Below are positions 20,864 through 29,182 of a stretch of DNA of 64,000 nt, in pieces. The stretch comes from Prevotella sp. 10(H) (GTDB taxonomy: Bacteria; Bacteroidota; Bacteroidia; Bacteroidales; Dysgonomonadaceae). The stretch spans positions 248,001-312,000 of the forward strand of contig NZ_JOMI01000002.1 of assembly GCF_000711235.1 (NCBI RefSeq). Direction: 5' to 3'. The notes beneath the pieces are model-generated. The model had not been told where the DNA came from and made no database searches. It saw only the letters and a list, made by a program, of their open reading frames with translations. Position 1 is the stretch's first letter. Each line of letters begins with the position of its first letter. Position numbers and translations under genes: made by a program.

Positions 20864-21124
20864 TCAATTAAATCTGGGCTATAAAATTATGTTAGCTTAT
20901 AATGGATTATTGTCTTATATCAGGATAAGGCGTAACTTCTCTTTACAATAATGTTATATTTATTGACCCGCTCTTGTTGCTTCGAGTAGCAAATATAATA
21001 TTAAAAATATAAGATAGCAACTAATTGTTTCTAAAAGAAACTACTATAATGCAGCTGGCTGGGTTTTGTATAGAAACTCGTCTAATTTGTTTATGGGCAA
21101 AATAAAAAAAGTAAAGCTTTGGTA
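20864..21124. other. AT-rich intergenic stretch
   Basis: 261 bp upstream of the LytTR gene and downstream of the ElaA-type gene. I see no ORF, RNA gene or clear hairpin, and no exact TAnnTTTG box on the minus strand. Confidence 0.5.
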
Positions 21125-21577
21125 TTATTCTTTTCTCATTCTGATATGTGGTATGCCGTCTTCCATATATGTATCGGATACTTTGACGAAGCCATGGCTT
21201 TCGTAGAAGCGTTGCAGGCGTTCCTGAGCCGAGATAAGGATAACTCTTTCAGTTAATAAGACATTTGCCAGTTCAATCGCTTTTATCATAAGGTCGTGCC
21301 CGTATCCGTATTGCCTGTATTCCTGCGCTACTATCACACGTCCGATGCTGGCCTCTTCGAAATAATCGCCTGCGCTGAATATACGGCAGTAAGCAATGAG
21401 TTTACCGTCGATATAACCGTGAAGATGTACAGCTTTCTGGTCTTTATAGTCCATATCCAGATAGGGGGCATCCTGTTCGAGTACAAATACCTTGCATCTG
21501 AGATGCAATATTTCGTATAGCTCATCTGTCGATAGTTCGTCGAAGCGGCTGACTTTCCAGCTTATATCTTTTTTCAT
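21125..21577 (-). CDS. ElaA-family GNAT acetyltransferase
   Basis: 150-aa single-domain GNAT of the ElaA type. Features include LYEILHLRCKVFVLEQDAPYLDMDYKD at the N-terminus and the acetyl-CoA motif IGRVIVAQEYRQYGYGHDLM near residues 78-97. The substrate of ElaA proteins is not established. It is transcribed divergently from the UbiB-type gene and has its own -7 box. Confidence 0.85.
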   Translation of the reverse strand: MKKDISWKVSRFDELSTDELYEILHLRCKVFVLEQDAPYLDMDYKDQKAVHLHGYIDGKLIAYCRIFSAGDYFEEASIGRVIVAQEYRQYGYGHDLMIKAIELANVLLTERVILISAQERLQRFYESHGFVKVSDTYMEDGIPHIRMRKE

Positions 21578-21597
21578 TGTTTCTTTACTTTAGAGGG

Positions 21598-21605
21598 CAA
21601 AGATA
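21598..21605 (-). promoter_or_regulatory. -7 box of the ElaA-type gene
   Basis: Minus-strand TATCTTTG, exact match to TAnnTTTG, 21 bp upstream of the ATG. Confidence 0.55.
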
Positions 21606-21697
21606 AGTATTTTGGAAAGAAATTTATTTATAAAATTGAAACAGGCTGTTACATACTAACTTAAATCCGTATTTTTACATTTTCAAGATTTACTCAT

Positions 21698-23353
21698 ATG
21701 GATAATATCAAAAAGATAAAGAGGACGGCGCGGGTTGCTGCCGTACTTTCTAAATACGGATTTGAAACACTGGTAACACAGACAGACCTGAAAAAACTTA
21801 TCCCCGATGCCTACATCGAGCATAGCGAAAAGCGTAAAGAAGCTTTTTCGCTCAGTATCTACGAGCGTATACGCATGGTACTGGAAGAACTGGGCCCCGC
21901 TTATGTAAAACTGGGACAACTGATGAGTAACCGCGACGACCTGCTGCCGGAAGAATTGATCGTAGAATTGCAGAAACTGCAGGATCAGGTGCAGGCGAAA
22001 GATATAGATTTACGCGCCACACTGAAAGAAGAACTGGGAATAGAGCCCGACGATATATTCGAGGAAATAGATTTAGAACCGATAGCTGCCGCCTCACTGT
22101 CGCAGGTATATACTGCCGTAATGAGGGAAGGACAGAAGAAAATTATAATTAAAGTAAAAAGAAAAGGCATCCGTGAAATAATAGAGGCGGATATCCTTAT
22201 CATGAAAGATTTGGCTAGTATCCTCGAAAAATATTATGATGCAGCAAGAAAAGTCGGATTATATAATATTGTCTGCACGTTTGAAAAAGCCGTGATAACC
22301 GAGTTGTCCTTTACGCAGGAGTTGGCAAATATCGAGCGTTTCAGAATTAACTTCAAGAATAACGATACAATATATGTGCCCGCCACTTACAAGGAACTTT
22401 CCAACAGTAATATATTATGCATGGAGTTTATCGACGGCATAAAAGTATCTGATAAGCAGCAACTGCTGGACAGCGGACTGGATACGAAAGTACTTGCCGA
22501 ACGGATTGTCGACCTGTATCTGAAGCAGATTATCGACTACGGATTTTTTCATGCAGACCCGCATTCGGGGAATATATTTATTCTGCCCGACGGTAAAGTT
22601 GTCTTTATCGATTACGGTTCGGTAGGTAAACTGTTGCCGAAAGATAAGGAGAATCTGGGCGATTTTGTTATCTATGCTCTCCGCAAGGATGTGAAGCGGC
22701 TTATCCGCATCATTAAGAAGGTAGCTGTAAGGTATAGTATAAAGAATGAGGAACAGTTGGGGCGTGACCTATATGAACTGCTATATATAATGGATAATAC
22801 TTCCATAAAAGAACTCGACCTGAAAGATATAGCGAAAATGGTTTCCCGCCTGCTGAATGAAAATGAAACCATACTGCCCGATTATATATACCTGCTTGTG
22901 AGAGGGATTATCCTACTCGAAGGCATTGGTCGCGAATTGGGTATAGAAACCAATATAATCGAGAATGTAAAGCCTTATGGTATAAAGTTGATGAAGCAAC
23001 GGCTGAATCCGAAACATCTCACCAATAAAGTCCTCGATAAGCTTTACGATATGGGCGACAGGCTCGAAGAACTACCGGAAGATATTCATTCTCTCGTTCA
23101 GAAGGTGAATAACAACGATCTGGAGATAAATCACAGATTGAAAGGCCTCACAGATATCCGCAATACCATGAATCATCTGGTTATCGCCGTTATTATCGCC
23201 GCCTCTACTATCGGCTCGGCTATACTTATACAGGCAGCAATGCCGCCTACTGCATGGGGTGTATCGGTGCTGGGCTTTCTCGGATTCTTGGTTTCCGGTA
23301 TAATGGGAGTGATTGTTATACTCTCCATTTTGCGGAATAAGAAGTCGGACTGA
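21698..23353 (+). CDS. ABC1/UbiB-family protein kinase-like protein
   Basis: 551 aa. The atypical kinase core contains LGPAYVKLGQLMSNRDDLLP (the KxGQ motif of this family, about residues 65-84), AAASLSQVYTA (A-rich loop), IIKVKRKG (lysine), MEFIDGIK, the catalytic segment HADPHSGNIF near 284 and the metal-binding FIDYGSVG near 303. Two C-terminal membrane helices (about 490-545) anchor it. UbiB proteins bind ATP and lipids and support quinone metabolism in other bacteria. No ubi or men genes lie nearby. It ends 3 bp from the convergent DUF486 gene. Confidence 0.92.
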   Translation: MDNIKKIKRTARVAAVLSKYGFETLVTQTDLKKLIPDAYIEHSEKRKEAFSLSIYERIRMVLEELGPAYVKLGQLMSNRDDLLPEELIVELQKLQDQVQAKDIDLRATLKEELGIEPDDIFEEIDLEPIAAASLSQVYTAVMREGQKKIIIKVKRKGIREIIEADILIMKDLASILEKYYDAARKVGLYNIVCTFEKAVITELSFTQELANIERFRINFKNNDTIYVPATYKELSNSNILCMEFIDGIKVSDKQQLLDSGLDTKVLAERIVDLYLKQIIDYGFFHADPHSGNIFILPDGKVVFIDYGSVGKLLPKDKENLGDFVIYALRKDVKRLIRIIKKVAVRYSIKNEEQLGRDLYELLYIMDNTSIKELDLKDIAKMVSRLLNENETILPDYIYLLVRGIILLEGIGRELGIETNIIENVKPYGIKLMKQRLNPKHLTNKVLDKLYDMGDRLEELPEDIHSLVQKVNNNDLEINHRLKGLTDIRNTMNHLVIAVIIAASTIGSAILIQAAMPPTAWGVSVLGFLGFLVSGIMGVIVILSILRNKKSD

Positions 23354-23356
23354 CGC

Positions 23357-23731
23357 CTACTTTTTGAAAACCAGATATACGGCTGCGATAAGAAAAGCGA
23401 ATGCCAGCAGGTGATTCCATTTGAAAGCTTCCGTCTTGAAAGCCAATGTGCTGAACAGGACAAATACGGTAAGGGTAATCACTTCCTGTATAATCTTCAA
23501 TTGCATAAGCGAAAACGGGCCGCCGTTGCCCTCAAAACCTAATCTGTTGGCAGGAACCTGAAAACAATATTCGAAAAATGCTATTCCCCAACTGATAAAA
23601 ATTACTCCTGCAAGCGGCAAGGCTGCAAACCATGAGTATTCCTTCATTTTGAGGTGTCCGTACCATGCAAATGTCATAAAGACATTGGATACGATAAGTA
23701 AAAGTACTGTATATAAGCCCGCTAAGTTCAT
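23357..23731 (-). CDS. DUF486 family small membrane protein
   Basis: 124 aa with four predicted membrane helices: N-terminal LLLIVSNVFMTFAWYGHLK, middle GVIFISWGIAFFEYCFQVPANR, and the signature PANRLGFEGNGGPFSLMQLKIIQEVITL. It belongs to a DMT-like family (COG3169) of unknown substrate. It converges tail to tail with the UbiB-type gene. Confidence 0.88.
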   Translation of the reverse strand: MNLAGLYTVLLLIVSNVFMTFAWYGHLKMKEYSWFAALPLAGVIFISWGIAFFEYCFQVPANRLGFEGNGGPFSLMQLKIIQEVITLTVFVLFSTLAFKTEAFKWNHLLAFAFLIAAVYLVFKK

Positions 23732-23766
23732 ATTCTACTAATTCGTTATATTCGTTTTTTGCGATG

Positions 23767-23774
23767 CAAAAGTA
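23767..23774 (-). promoter_or_regulatory. -7 box of the DUF486 gene
   Basis: Minus-strand TACTTTTG, 36 bp upstream of the start. Confidence 0.5.
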
Positions 23775-23817
23775 AAGCAAATTCTGATATCTGCATCATC
23801 TTATAATTTAAATTTCT

Positions 23818-23825
23818 TATCTTTG
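23818..23825 (+). promoter_or_regulatory. -7 box of the TPR/PD40 gene
   Basis: TATCTTTG, exact consensus, 27 bp before the ATG at 23852. Confidence 0.6.
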
Positions 23826-23851
23826 AAACCATTAATTATAAGGAATAGTTT

Positions 23852-25276
23852 ATGAAAACGATCTTTATTTATATAGTGCTTTCCCTATGCTGTCTGCCGG
23901 CCTTGTATTCACAGACGCTGGCCGAAGCTAAGGCGCTTTACCTCAAGGGTGAATATGCGCAGGCATTGCCCGTATTCGAAGCCGAATATGCCGCCAAACC
24001 AAAGGATGCGAATATAAATCAATGGTACGGTGTCTGCCTGTACGAAACAGGCGGAGATATAGCTCTGGCTGAAAAATGCCTGTTGGTAGCATCACAGAAA
24101 AAAATACAGGATTCATTTTATTACCTCGGACAGATATATACAGATCAGTTCCGCTTTACAGAAGCTGAAGAAAATTTCGACAAGTATGAATCACTGTTGA
24201 AGAAGAAAGACGACGATGCCCGTGCCCGCCTCGAAGAAAGACGGAAGTATATGTCGCGTATGCACCGTGTGGTATCCAATACGGAAGATATACAGATTAT
24301 CGACAGCATGGTAGTGAATAAGTCCGATTTCCTTTCGGCTTATAAGCTGAGCCTCAGTTCGGGGCGCATCGATTATTTCAATAAGGTCTTTACCTCGAAT
24401 AAGCCTGTGGATGCAACCGTTTATTTCAATGAGAAGGAAACAAAAATATATTATTCGCAACCCGATAAAAACGGTTCTTATTCATTGTATTCGATGGAAA
24501 AGCTGCTGGATGAATTCGGTAATGAAAAGAAATTGTCACCAAATAATTTCAATCTCACCGGAGATATCAATTATCCATATATGATGACCGATGGCGTTAC
24601 TATTTATTTCGCAGCCAAAGATTATGAAACACTGGGCGGATACGACCTCTTTGTATCTCGTTACAATATGAATAACGATACATATCTGGCGCCGGAACGA
24701 CTGAATATGCCTTTCAACTCTGTATACAACGACTATATGATGGTGGTTGATGAAGAAAAAAATGTAGGATGGTTTGCTTCCGACAGATTCCAACCAGAGG
24801 GGAAAGTATGTGTGTATACTTTTATCCCTAACAATGTGGTGAAAATCGTACAAAGCGAAGATGAAAAATATGTAGCCGACAGGGCGCGTATAACATCGAT
24901 AAAGGACTCGTGGGCAAAGGGCCAAAATTACTCGCAGCTGATCGCTTTAGCACGCAAAGCGCCTAAAGAAGAAGTGAAAGTGGTACACGACTTTGTTTTT
25001 GTAATTAACGATGCCAATACATATTACAAATTGGCTGATTTCAAAAACAAAACGGCACGCGATACTTACTACAGGGTAGTGCAAATGAAGTCTGATCTGA
25101 AATCGACAACCGATAAACTAAACGCGCTCAGGGATACATACAGCAAGGCTTCGGCAGAAGTAAGGCGCACAATGGCTACCGAAATACTCGACATGGAACG
25201 CAAGCAGGAACAACTGCGTAGCCAGATACAGCCGCTGGAAATGCAGGCCCGTAATCAGGAAATACAGAATCAGTAA
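23852..25276 (+). CDS. Exported TPR and PD40-repeat protein
   Basis: Signal peptide at about 1-20 (YIVLSLCCLPALYSQ). Tetratricopeptide-like helices follow to about 125 (EAKALYLKGEYAQALPVFEAEY). A beta-propeller-like part with PD40-type repeats spans about 185-330 (TIYFAAKDYETLGGYDLFVSRY). A C-terminal coiled coil fills about 410-474 and ends in many Q and E. Such proteins in Bacteroidetes are usually periplasmic or outer-membrane-associated scaffolds. No enzyme motif is visible. Monocistronic, with its own promoter and terminator. Confidence 0.78.
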   Translation: MKTIFIYIVLSLCCLPALYSQTLAEAKALYLKGEYAQALPVFEAEYAAKPKDANINQWYGVCLYETGGDIALAEKCLLVASQKKIQDSFYYLGQIYTDQFRFTEAEENFDKYESLLKKKDDDARARLEERRKYMSRMHRVVSNTEDIQIIDSMVVNKSDFLSAYKLSLSSGRIDYFNKVFTSNKPVDATVYFNEKETKIYYSQPDKNGSYSLYSMEKLLDEFGNEKKLSPNNFNLTGDINYPYMMTDGVTIYFAAKDYETLGGYDLFVSRYNMNNDTYLAPERLNMPFNSVYNDYMMVVDEEKNVGWFASDRFQPEGKVCVYTFIPNNVVKIVQSEDEKYVADRARITSIKDSWAKGQNYSQLIALARKAPKEEVKVVHDFVFVINDANTYYKLADFKNKTARDTYYRVVQMKSDLKSTTDKLNALRDTYSKASAEVRRTMATEILDMERKQEQLRSQIQPLEMQARNQEIQNQ

Positions 25277-25295
25277 GAAGCAAAATATTACATAA

Positions 25296-25331
25296 ATATG
25301 GGGTAAAGCATGGATGTGCTTTACCCCGTAT
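25296..25331. terminator. Bidirectional terminator
   Basis: 15-bp stem with one wobble pair (ATATGGGGTAAAGCA / TGCTTTACCCCGTAT) and a 6-nt loop, between the convergent TPR/PD40 gene and the 49-aa gene. Confidence 0.85.
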
Positions 25332-25348
25332 TCATTTTTGACGCGGCA

Positions 25349-25498
25349 TTATTTATGCGACCTGCCCAAATAATAAGATAAAATGAGTGAGCCTGCCTGT
25401 ATGGCAATTAATGCCCAGATCATATTCTGTCTTCTGTTTTTTCTTTTCAGCGCTTTCAGTTCTTTGTCATGCTTGTCATCAAATTCAAAATCTTCCAT
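25349..25498 (-). CDS. Small single-pass membrane protein (49 aa)
   Basis: A 49-codon minus-strand frame encodes MEDFEFDDKHDKELKALKRK..., an acidic then basic N-terminus, a hydrophobic helix (IWALIAIQAGSLILSYYLG) and RSHK. The charge layout (basic stretch before the helix) predicts a cytoplasmic N-terminus. The gene sits directly in front of a strong shared terminator, which supports it being real. Function unknown. Confidence 0.65.
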   Translation of the reverse strand: MEDFEFDDKHDKELKALKRKNRRQNMIWALIAIQAGSLILSYYLGRSHK

Positions 25499-25768
25499 AA
25501 GTATATCTTTTTTATTATTTAATCAACTGTTAATATATAGAGTTTATCTTATATCAACAATCCAACTAACATTTTTGATTTGAGAAAAAGTTAATTTTTT
25601 TATTTTGATAGTAAAAATGGTATGATATTGAGGTTTTTAAGTATTTTATTTTTGAAAGTTTATCTATATTGTTTTATAGCTTTTAGCTATTACTTATAAT
25701 TTAGTTATATATGTTTTTAAACACCATGAATATTTATCACAAGATTTGCATGCTTTAAAAATGTAAAG
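25499..25768. other. AT-rich intergenic region
   Basis: About 270 bp of very AT-rich DNA between the 49-aa gene and the next gene. I see no ORF or structured RNA; it presumably holds divergent promoters. Confidence 0.5.
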
Positions 25769-25776
25769 TATATTTG
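25745..25776 (+). promoter_or_regulatory. Promoter of the membrane protein-XRE pair
   Basis: -33 TTTG (25745-25748) and -7 TATATTTG (25769-25776) separated by 20 nt, with the ATG at 25819. Confidence 0.65.
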
Positions 25777-25818
25777 TCTTTTAGTAAAGTTTATTTTACA
25801 ATTTTAATCTGATATAAT

Positions 25819-26217
25819 ATGAATAATAAATTACGTTTATTTCCGCATTATTTTAAGTACATAGGGATTGCCCTTTGTTTTATAAATCCTGTGTCATTTT
25901 TCTTTTTATTGAATACTGTTTTTAAGGGAGTGGATATAGATCTTATTAAGTTCTTTTCTTTTAGCTTGTTAACATTGGGATTGTCATTTATAGCCTTTGC
26001 CCGCGAGAGGGTGGAAGACGAAATGATGGTATCGATACGCTTACAGGCGATAGTATTTGCTTTTATTTTTTCCGTCTTTTATTTTTCCTTTATGAAACCA
26101 TTGATGAGCTTTCTTCTCGAAGGAACTATATCTCAGGTAAATTCTAATGGTATAATAAGTACAATGTTAGTGGCTTATATCCTAATATTTTACTTTCTAA
26201 AATGGCGGCTTAAATGA
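25819..26217 (+). CDS. Small integral membrane protein coupled to an XRE regulator
   Basis: 132 aa with four predicted helices. A basic loop (FAREREVEDEMM-like, FARERVEDEMMVSIRLQ) lies in the middle. The stop codon overlaps the start of the following HTH gene (ATGA), so the two are translationally coupled. Pairs of a membrane protein with a short XRE repressor are common in Bacteroidetes and Firmicutes. The function of the membrane partner is unknown. Confidence 0.75.
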   Translation: MNNKLRLFPHYFKYIGIALCFINPVSFFFLLNTVFKGVDIDLIKFFSFSLLTLGLSFIAFARERVEDEMMVSIRLQAIVFAFIFSVFYFSFMKPLMSFLLEGTISQVNSNGIISTMLVAYILIFYFLKWRLK

Positions 26218-26414
26218 AAAATACTATAAAACTGGAACGTGCGCGACTGAACTTCACCCAGCAGGAACTGGCCCGACAAGTAGGAGTTTCGCGTCAGACT
26301 ATCAACTCGATAGAAGCCTGTCGCTATATTCCCTCTACGGTCTTGGCTCTTAAATTGTCTGCTGCTTTCGGCAAGCCTGTAAATGAAATATTTGAACTGG
26401 AAGATGAGGATTAA
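26214..26414 (+). CDS. XRE-family transcriptional regulator (66 aa)
   Basis: Compact helix-turn-helix protein: KLERARLNFTQQELARQVGVSRQTINSIEACRYIPS at about residues 4-40, ending in an acidic tail. It resembles the YozG/Cro-type short repressors. It is coupled by a 4-bp overlap to the membrane protein before it, and probably regulates that operon. Confidence 0.9.
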   Translation: MKNTIKLERARLNFTQQELARQVGVSRQTINSIEACRYIPSTVLALKLSAAFGKPVNEIFELEDED

Positions 26415-26430
26415 TTCGGGTATGAAATGT

Positions 26431-26550
26431 GTTACTTTTGTTACCTTTTAACATTTTATCTTGCAAAGACGCAAGGACGCAAAGATATGTTGTTAACTGA
26501 TAACTGTTGACTGACAACTGAATTATCCGTTACTTTCGTTACTTTTTAAC
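26431..26550. repeat. Composite repeat, copy A
   Basis: The left end GTTACTTTTGTTACC-type 23-mer (26431-26453) is identical, in inverted orientation, to 33295-33317. The right end (26529-26550, starting GTTACTTTCGTTACTTTTT) matches 33159-33180 inverted at 20 or more of 22 positions. The interior differs: three 8-mers of type GCAAAGAC (26463-26486) and four heptamers ending ACTG (26493-26520: TTAACTG, ATAACTG, TTGACTG, ACAACTG). Confidence 0.8.
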
Positions 26551-26585
26551 TAAACATAGTTAATATATGTAAATAATATGGGTGC

Positions 26586-27830
26586 TTATATCACTAACAA
26601 AAGAATGACTATAGGGATAGCGGGGAGAGAACGGGCAAGGTAATAGGAGAAGCCTTTGGATTTCGGAGTAGAATTATTCCCGAGTGACAATTCACCTGAA
26701 GACTTGTATGCCTGCCATCCCGGATCGGCGTTATCATTATAACTCCAAAAATCTTCTACCGTAGAGTCGGGGAAGTAGAAGAGTTCCTGACAATAGCCGC
26801 TCAGTCTTCTCTTCTTTACTTTAATAGGATTAACAGAACCGATGCAGTCTACATCGCAATGATATACTATATCTTCTTCGATGCCATATTCGTTGACGGC
26901 ACGGAACTTATAGTAGGTATAGCATTCTTTCATGTAATACTTGCCGTTGGCAGCTTTGGCAAATTCGAAACGGCCGATTTTTCTCAGTACCTGAACAAGT
27001 TTGCCCATGTAGCGCTTGGCAGGTTGAGAAGCTAGGACAGAATCGACAGATTCGATTTCCATTGACTTTATAGTCATATCGTCTTTGTTGATGAGTACTT
27101 GGCCGTTTGCCCAGCCATCTTTTCCTATCAGCGGTTCTATGTTAAGGATTATAAGCGAGCTGTCCGATGTGAAAGACCTGCTGGTTTCATTGTTGACGCT
27201 TTTGCCGAACGAAAGCAAGTGGGAAGCATGGTATTCCGCCCCGTAGAGCTCGGATGTGGGAGTGACCGATTTTTGAAGCCTTCTGATGTCTACAATGTTG
27301 TATATGTAAGGTATACGCTCTTTCTTCAGGCTCTTTTTCAGTGTCTTTTCGTCGAGGGAAGTAGTGTATTTCAGGTATATCTCATTTTGCAGGGTGTCGG
27401 TAGTTTTGGTTTGAAGGAAGTGTAGCAGATATCCGATTGAAGTTCCGGTTACGAGATTCTTCTTGGTATTAAGCATTACTTCTTCCAGCAGTTTATCTGC
27501 ATCATAAGGACTGATAACTACCGGAGCCAACGATACAGGATTGAGCTCCATAACGACAATGGATTGTCTTTGCAAGGTGGCTTTAAGTACAGACTTTGAT
27601 TTGTAGCCGATGCATTGGAAATAGATGATATCCTCGCTGTTGGCAGGAATCGAAAACTGTCCTTTATGGTCTGTATAGGCATAGTCTTTGGAAGTAGCGC
27701 CGTATTGGACGATAACATCAGGCACGGGCTTGTTCGTATCCTTGTCTATAACTGTTCCTTGTATGGAGGTTTGGGCACTGATAGTTATACTGGATAACAG
27801 AAGGAGTATGATTGTTTCTATTCTCTTCAT
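26586..27830 (-). CDS. Exported protein with carboxypeptidase-regulatory-like domain
   Basis: Signal peptide at about 1-19 (IILLLLSSITISAQ). A beta-sandwich CarboxypepD_reg-like domain spans about 22-105 (SIQGTVIDKDTNKPVPDVIVQYG). A large remainder of the kind seen in DUF5686-like or TonB-associated Bacteroidetes proteins follows. The C-terminus is oddly hydrophobic (SLPAIPIVILLLVI at the last 14 residues), as if a membrane anchor were cut short. Location is probably periplasm or outer membrane; function unknown. Confidence 0.75.
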   Translation of the reverse strand: MKRIETIILLLLSSITISAQTSIQGTVIDKDTNKPVPDVIVQYGATSKDYAYTDHKGQFSIPANSEDIIYFQCIGYKSKSVLKATLQRQSIVVMELNPVSLAPVVISPYDADKLLEEVMLNTKKNLVTGTSIGYLLHFLQTKTTDTLQNEIYLKYTTSLDEKTLKKSLKKERIPYIYNIVDIRRLQKSVTPTSELYGAEYHASHLLSFGKSVNNETSRSFTSDSSLIILNIEPLIGKDGWANGQVLINKDDMTIKSMEIESVDSVLASQPAKRYMGKLVQVLRKIGRFEFAKAANGKYYMKECYTYYKFRAVNEYGIEEDIVYHCDVDCIGSVNPIKVKKRRLSGYCQELFYFPDSTVEDFWSYNDNADPGWQAYKSSGELSLGNNSTPKSKGFSYYLARSLPAIPIVILLLVI

Positions 27831-27973
27831 TACGCTTTCCGGTTTTTAAGTATGAACGGATATATTGTCATGATATTTTATGGCAAAAATGAATAAGAGT
27901 TAATTAAGATATTATATTGCCTGTGTGAATATATCTTTCAGAACTAAAACCTGTGTTTATATAGTCTTTTTAA

Positions 27974-27981
27974 TATCTTTG
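27974..27981 (+). promoter_or_regulatory. -7 box of the rhomboid gene
   Basis: TATCTTTG, 24 bp before the ATG at 28005. Confidence 0.6.
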
Positions 27982-28004
27982 CACAGTTATTAAAATTAGT
28001 GCGT

Positions 28005-28664
28005 ATGACATTCAATGTAGCAAATATTCTGCCTCTTATTATTATTGCTCTTACCGTTCTGACCAGTATAAAGGGTTTTAACGATATGGCTTTTTTCGAC
28101 AGATACAAGTTTAATGTCGGGGCCATTCTCGGCAAATCGAAGCAATGGGATAGGCTATTGACCTCGGCTACACTTCATGGAGATTATATGCACCTTATCT
28201 TCAATATGCTTACGCTGTACTTCTTTTCGGATGTAATAATAGCAGCTTTCGGGATATGGCAGTATCTTCTCATTTATTTTTTATCTATAATAGGAGGAGG
28301 ATTGCTTTCGCTATGGGTGCACAGGAGAGAATCCTATTATAGTGCAATCGGTGCCTCGGGTGGAGTAGTAGGAGTTTTATTCGCTTCCATAGCCATTTAT
28401 CCGACAATGGGCATATACATGTTCTTTATACCTATTCCTATTCCGGGCTGGATTTTCGGGCTAGTCTATCTGGCTTATTCTATTTACGGCATGCGTACAC
28501 AGCAGGGGAATATCGGGCACGACGCGCATCTTGGTGGTGCGGCTATAGGACTTATACTTGCTCTGATTTTCAGTCCTGCCCTTTTGCAGGAGAACACGCT
28601 ATATATAGGTATTATGATCGTGCCTTTGATTATTTTGGCATATCTTGTTTTGAAAAAAAAATAA
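28005..28664 (+). CDS. Rhomboid-family intramembrane serine protease
   Basis: 219 aa with six predicted helices. The catalytic serine is in IGASGGVVGVLF (near residue 117), the histidine is in GHDAHLGGAAIG (near 174), and the HGDYMHLIFNMLTLYFF segment holds the oxyanion-side histidine and asparagine. ATG 28005 is preferred over the in-frame GTG at 27999 because it fits the promoter spacing and starts at the first helix. It cleaves membrane-spanning substrates; the target is unknown. Confidence 0.92.
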   Translation: MTFNVANILPLIIIALTVLTSIKGFNDMAFFDRYKFNVGAILGKSKQWDRLLTSATLHGDYMHLIFNMLTLYFFSDVIIAAFGIWQYLLIYFLSIIGGGLLSLWVHRRESYYSAIGASGGVVGVLFASIAIYPTMGIYMFFIPIPIPGWIFGLVYLAYSIYGMRTQQGNIGHDAHLGGAAIGLILALIFSPALLQENTLYIGIMIVPLIILAYLVLKKK

Positions 28665-28667
28665 TTG

Positions 28668-28675
28668 TACTTTTG
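28668..28675 (+). promoter_or_regulatory. -7 box upstream of the 109-aa gene
   Basis: TACTTTTG, 133 bp before the ATG at 28809. This would give a long leader, so another closer promoter is possible. Confidence 0.35.
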
Positions 28676-28808
28676 TTTCGTTCTTAACACAAACAAGATA
28701 CCTTACACAGGTCGCGCCTCTGTAAAAAACTATTCGTTTATTGAACATAGCACTTATTACTTTGTTATAAAAAATATATATATATCTTATAAATAAAATG
28801 TAATAATA

Positions 28809-29138
28809 ATGGGCAACGAGAAAGACCTTATACAGTATGACGAAGATGATGCAGTAAAATTTATACAAAACTATCTTCCACAGGAAATGAAGGAAAAATA
28901 TACCGATGATGAGATAAACTATATCATCGACATTGTATATGATTTCTACGACGAAAAAGGATTTATGGACGAAGACACTGATGAGAATTCAGTGGTGGAT
29001 ATCGATGAAGACGAGATTGTCGCATATGTCCTCAAATACACCAAGAAAGATAAGGTTAATAATTTTACCGCAGACGATATAGCCTTCATTATACAGGGAG
29101 AACTCGCCTATTGCGATTCTATAGGTATATTCGAATAA
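28809..29138 (+). CDS. Conserved acidic protein of unknown function (109 aa)
   Basis: Highly acidic cytosolic protein with two similar halves: AVKFIQNYLPQEMKEKYTDDEINYIIDIVYDF, and EIVAYVLKYTKKDKVNNFTADDIAFIIQGEL. This suggests an internal duplication of a helical unit of about 40 residues. No signal peptide. I know similar short proteins in Bacteroidales but no assigned role. Confidence 0.75.
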   Translation: MGNEKDLIQYDEDDAVKFIQNYLPQEMKEKYTDDEINYIIDIVYDFYDEKGFMDEDTDENSVVDIDEDEIVAYVLKYTKKDKVNNFTADDIAFIIQGELAYCDSIGIFE

Positions 29139-29182
29139 GAGACAATAAATCACAAACAATAATCATTTAATTTATATTAATT

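Noticed and set aside
25383-25583. 66-codon plus-strand frame in the gap after the TPR/PD40 gene
   Set aside because: It lies antisense over the 49-aa membrane-protein gene and reads as a serine/leucine-rich shadow. The minus-strand frame has the better start and terminator context.
26463-26520. CRISPR-like array
   Set aside because: Units are 7-8 bp, contiguous, without spacers, and no cas genes are present anywhere in the window.
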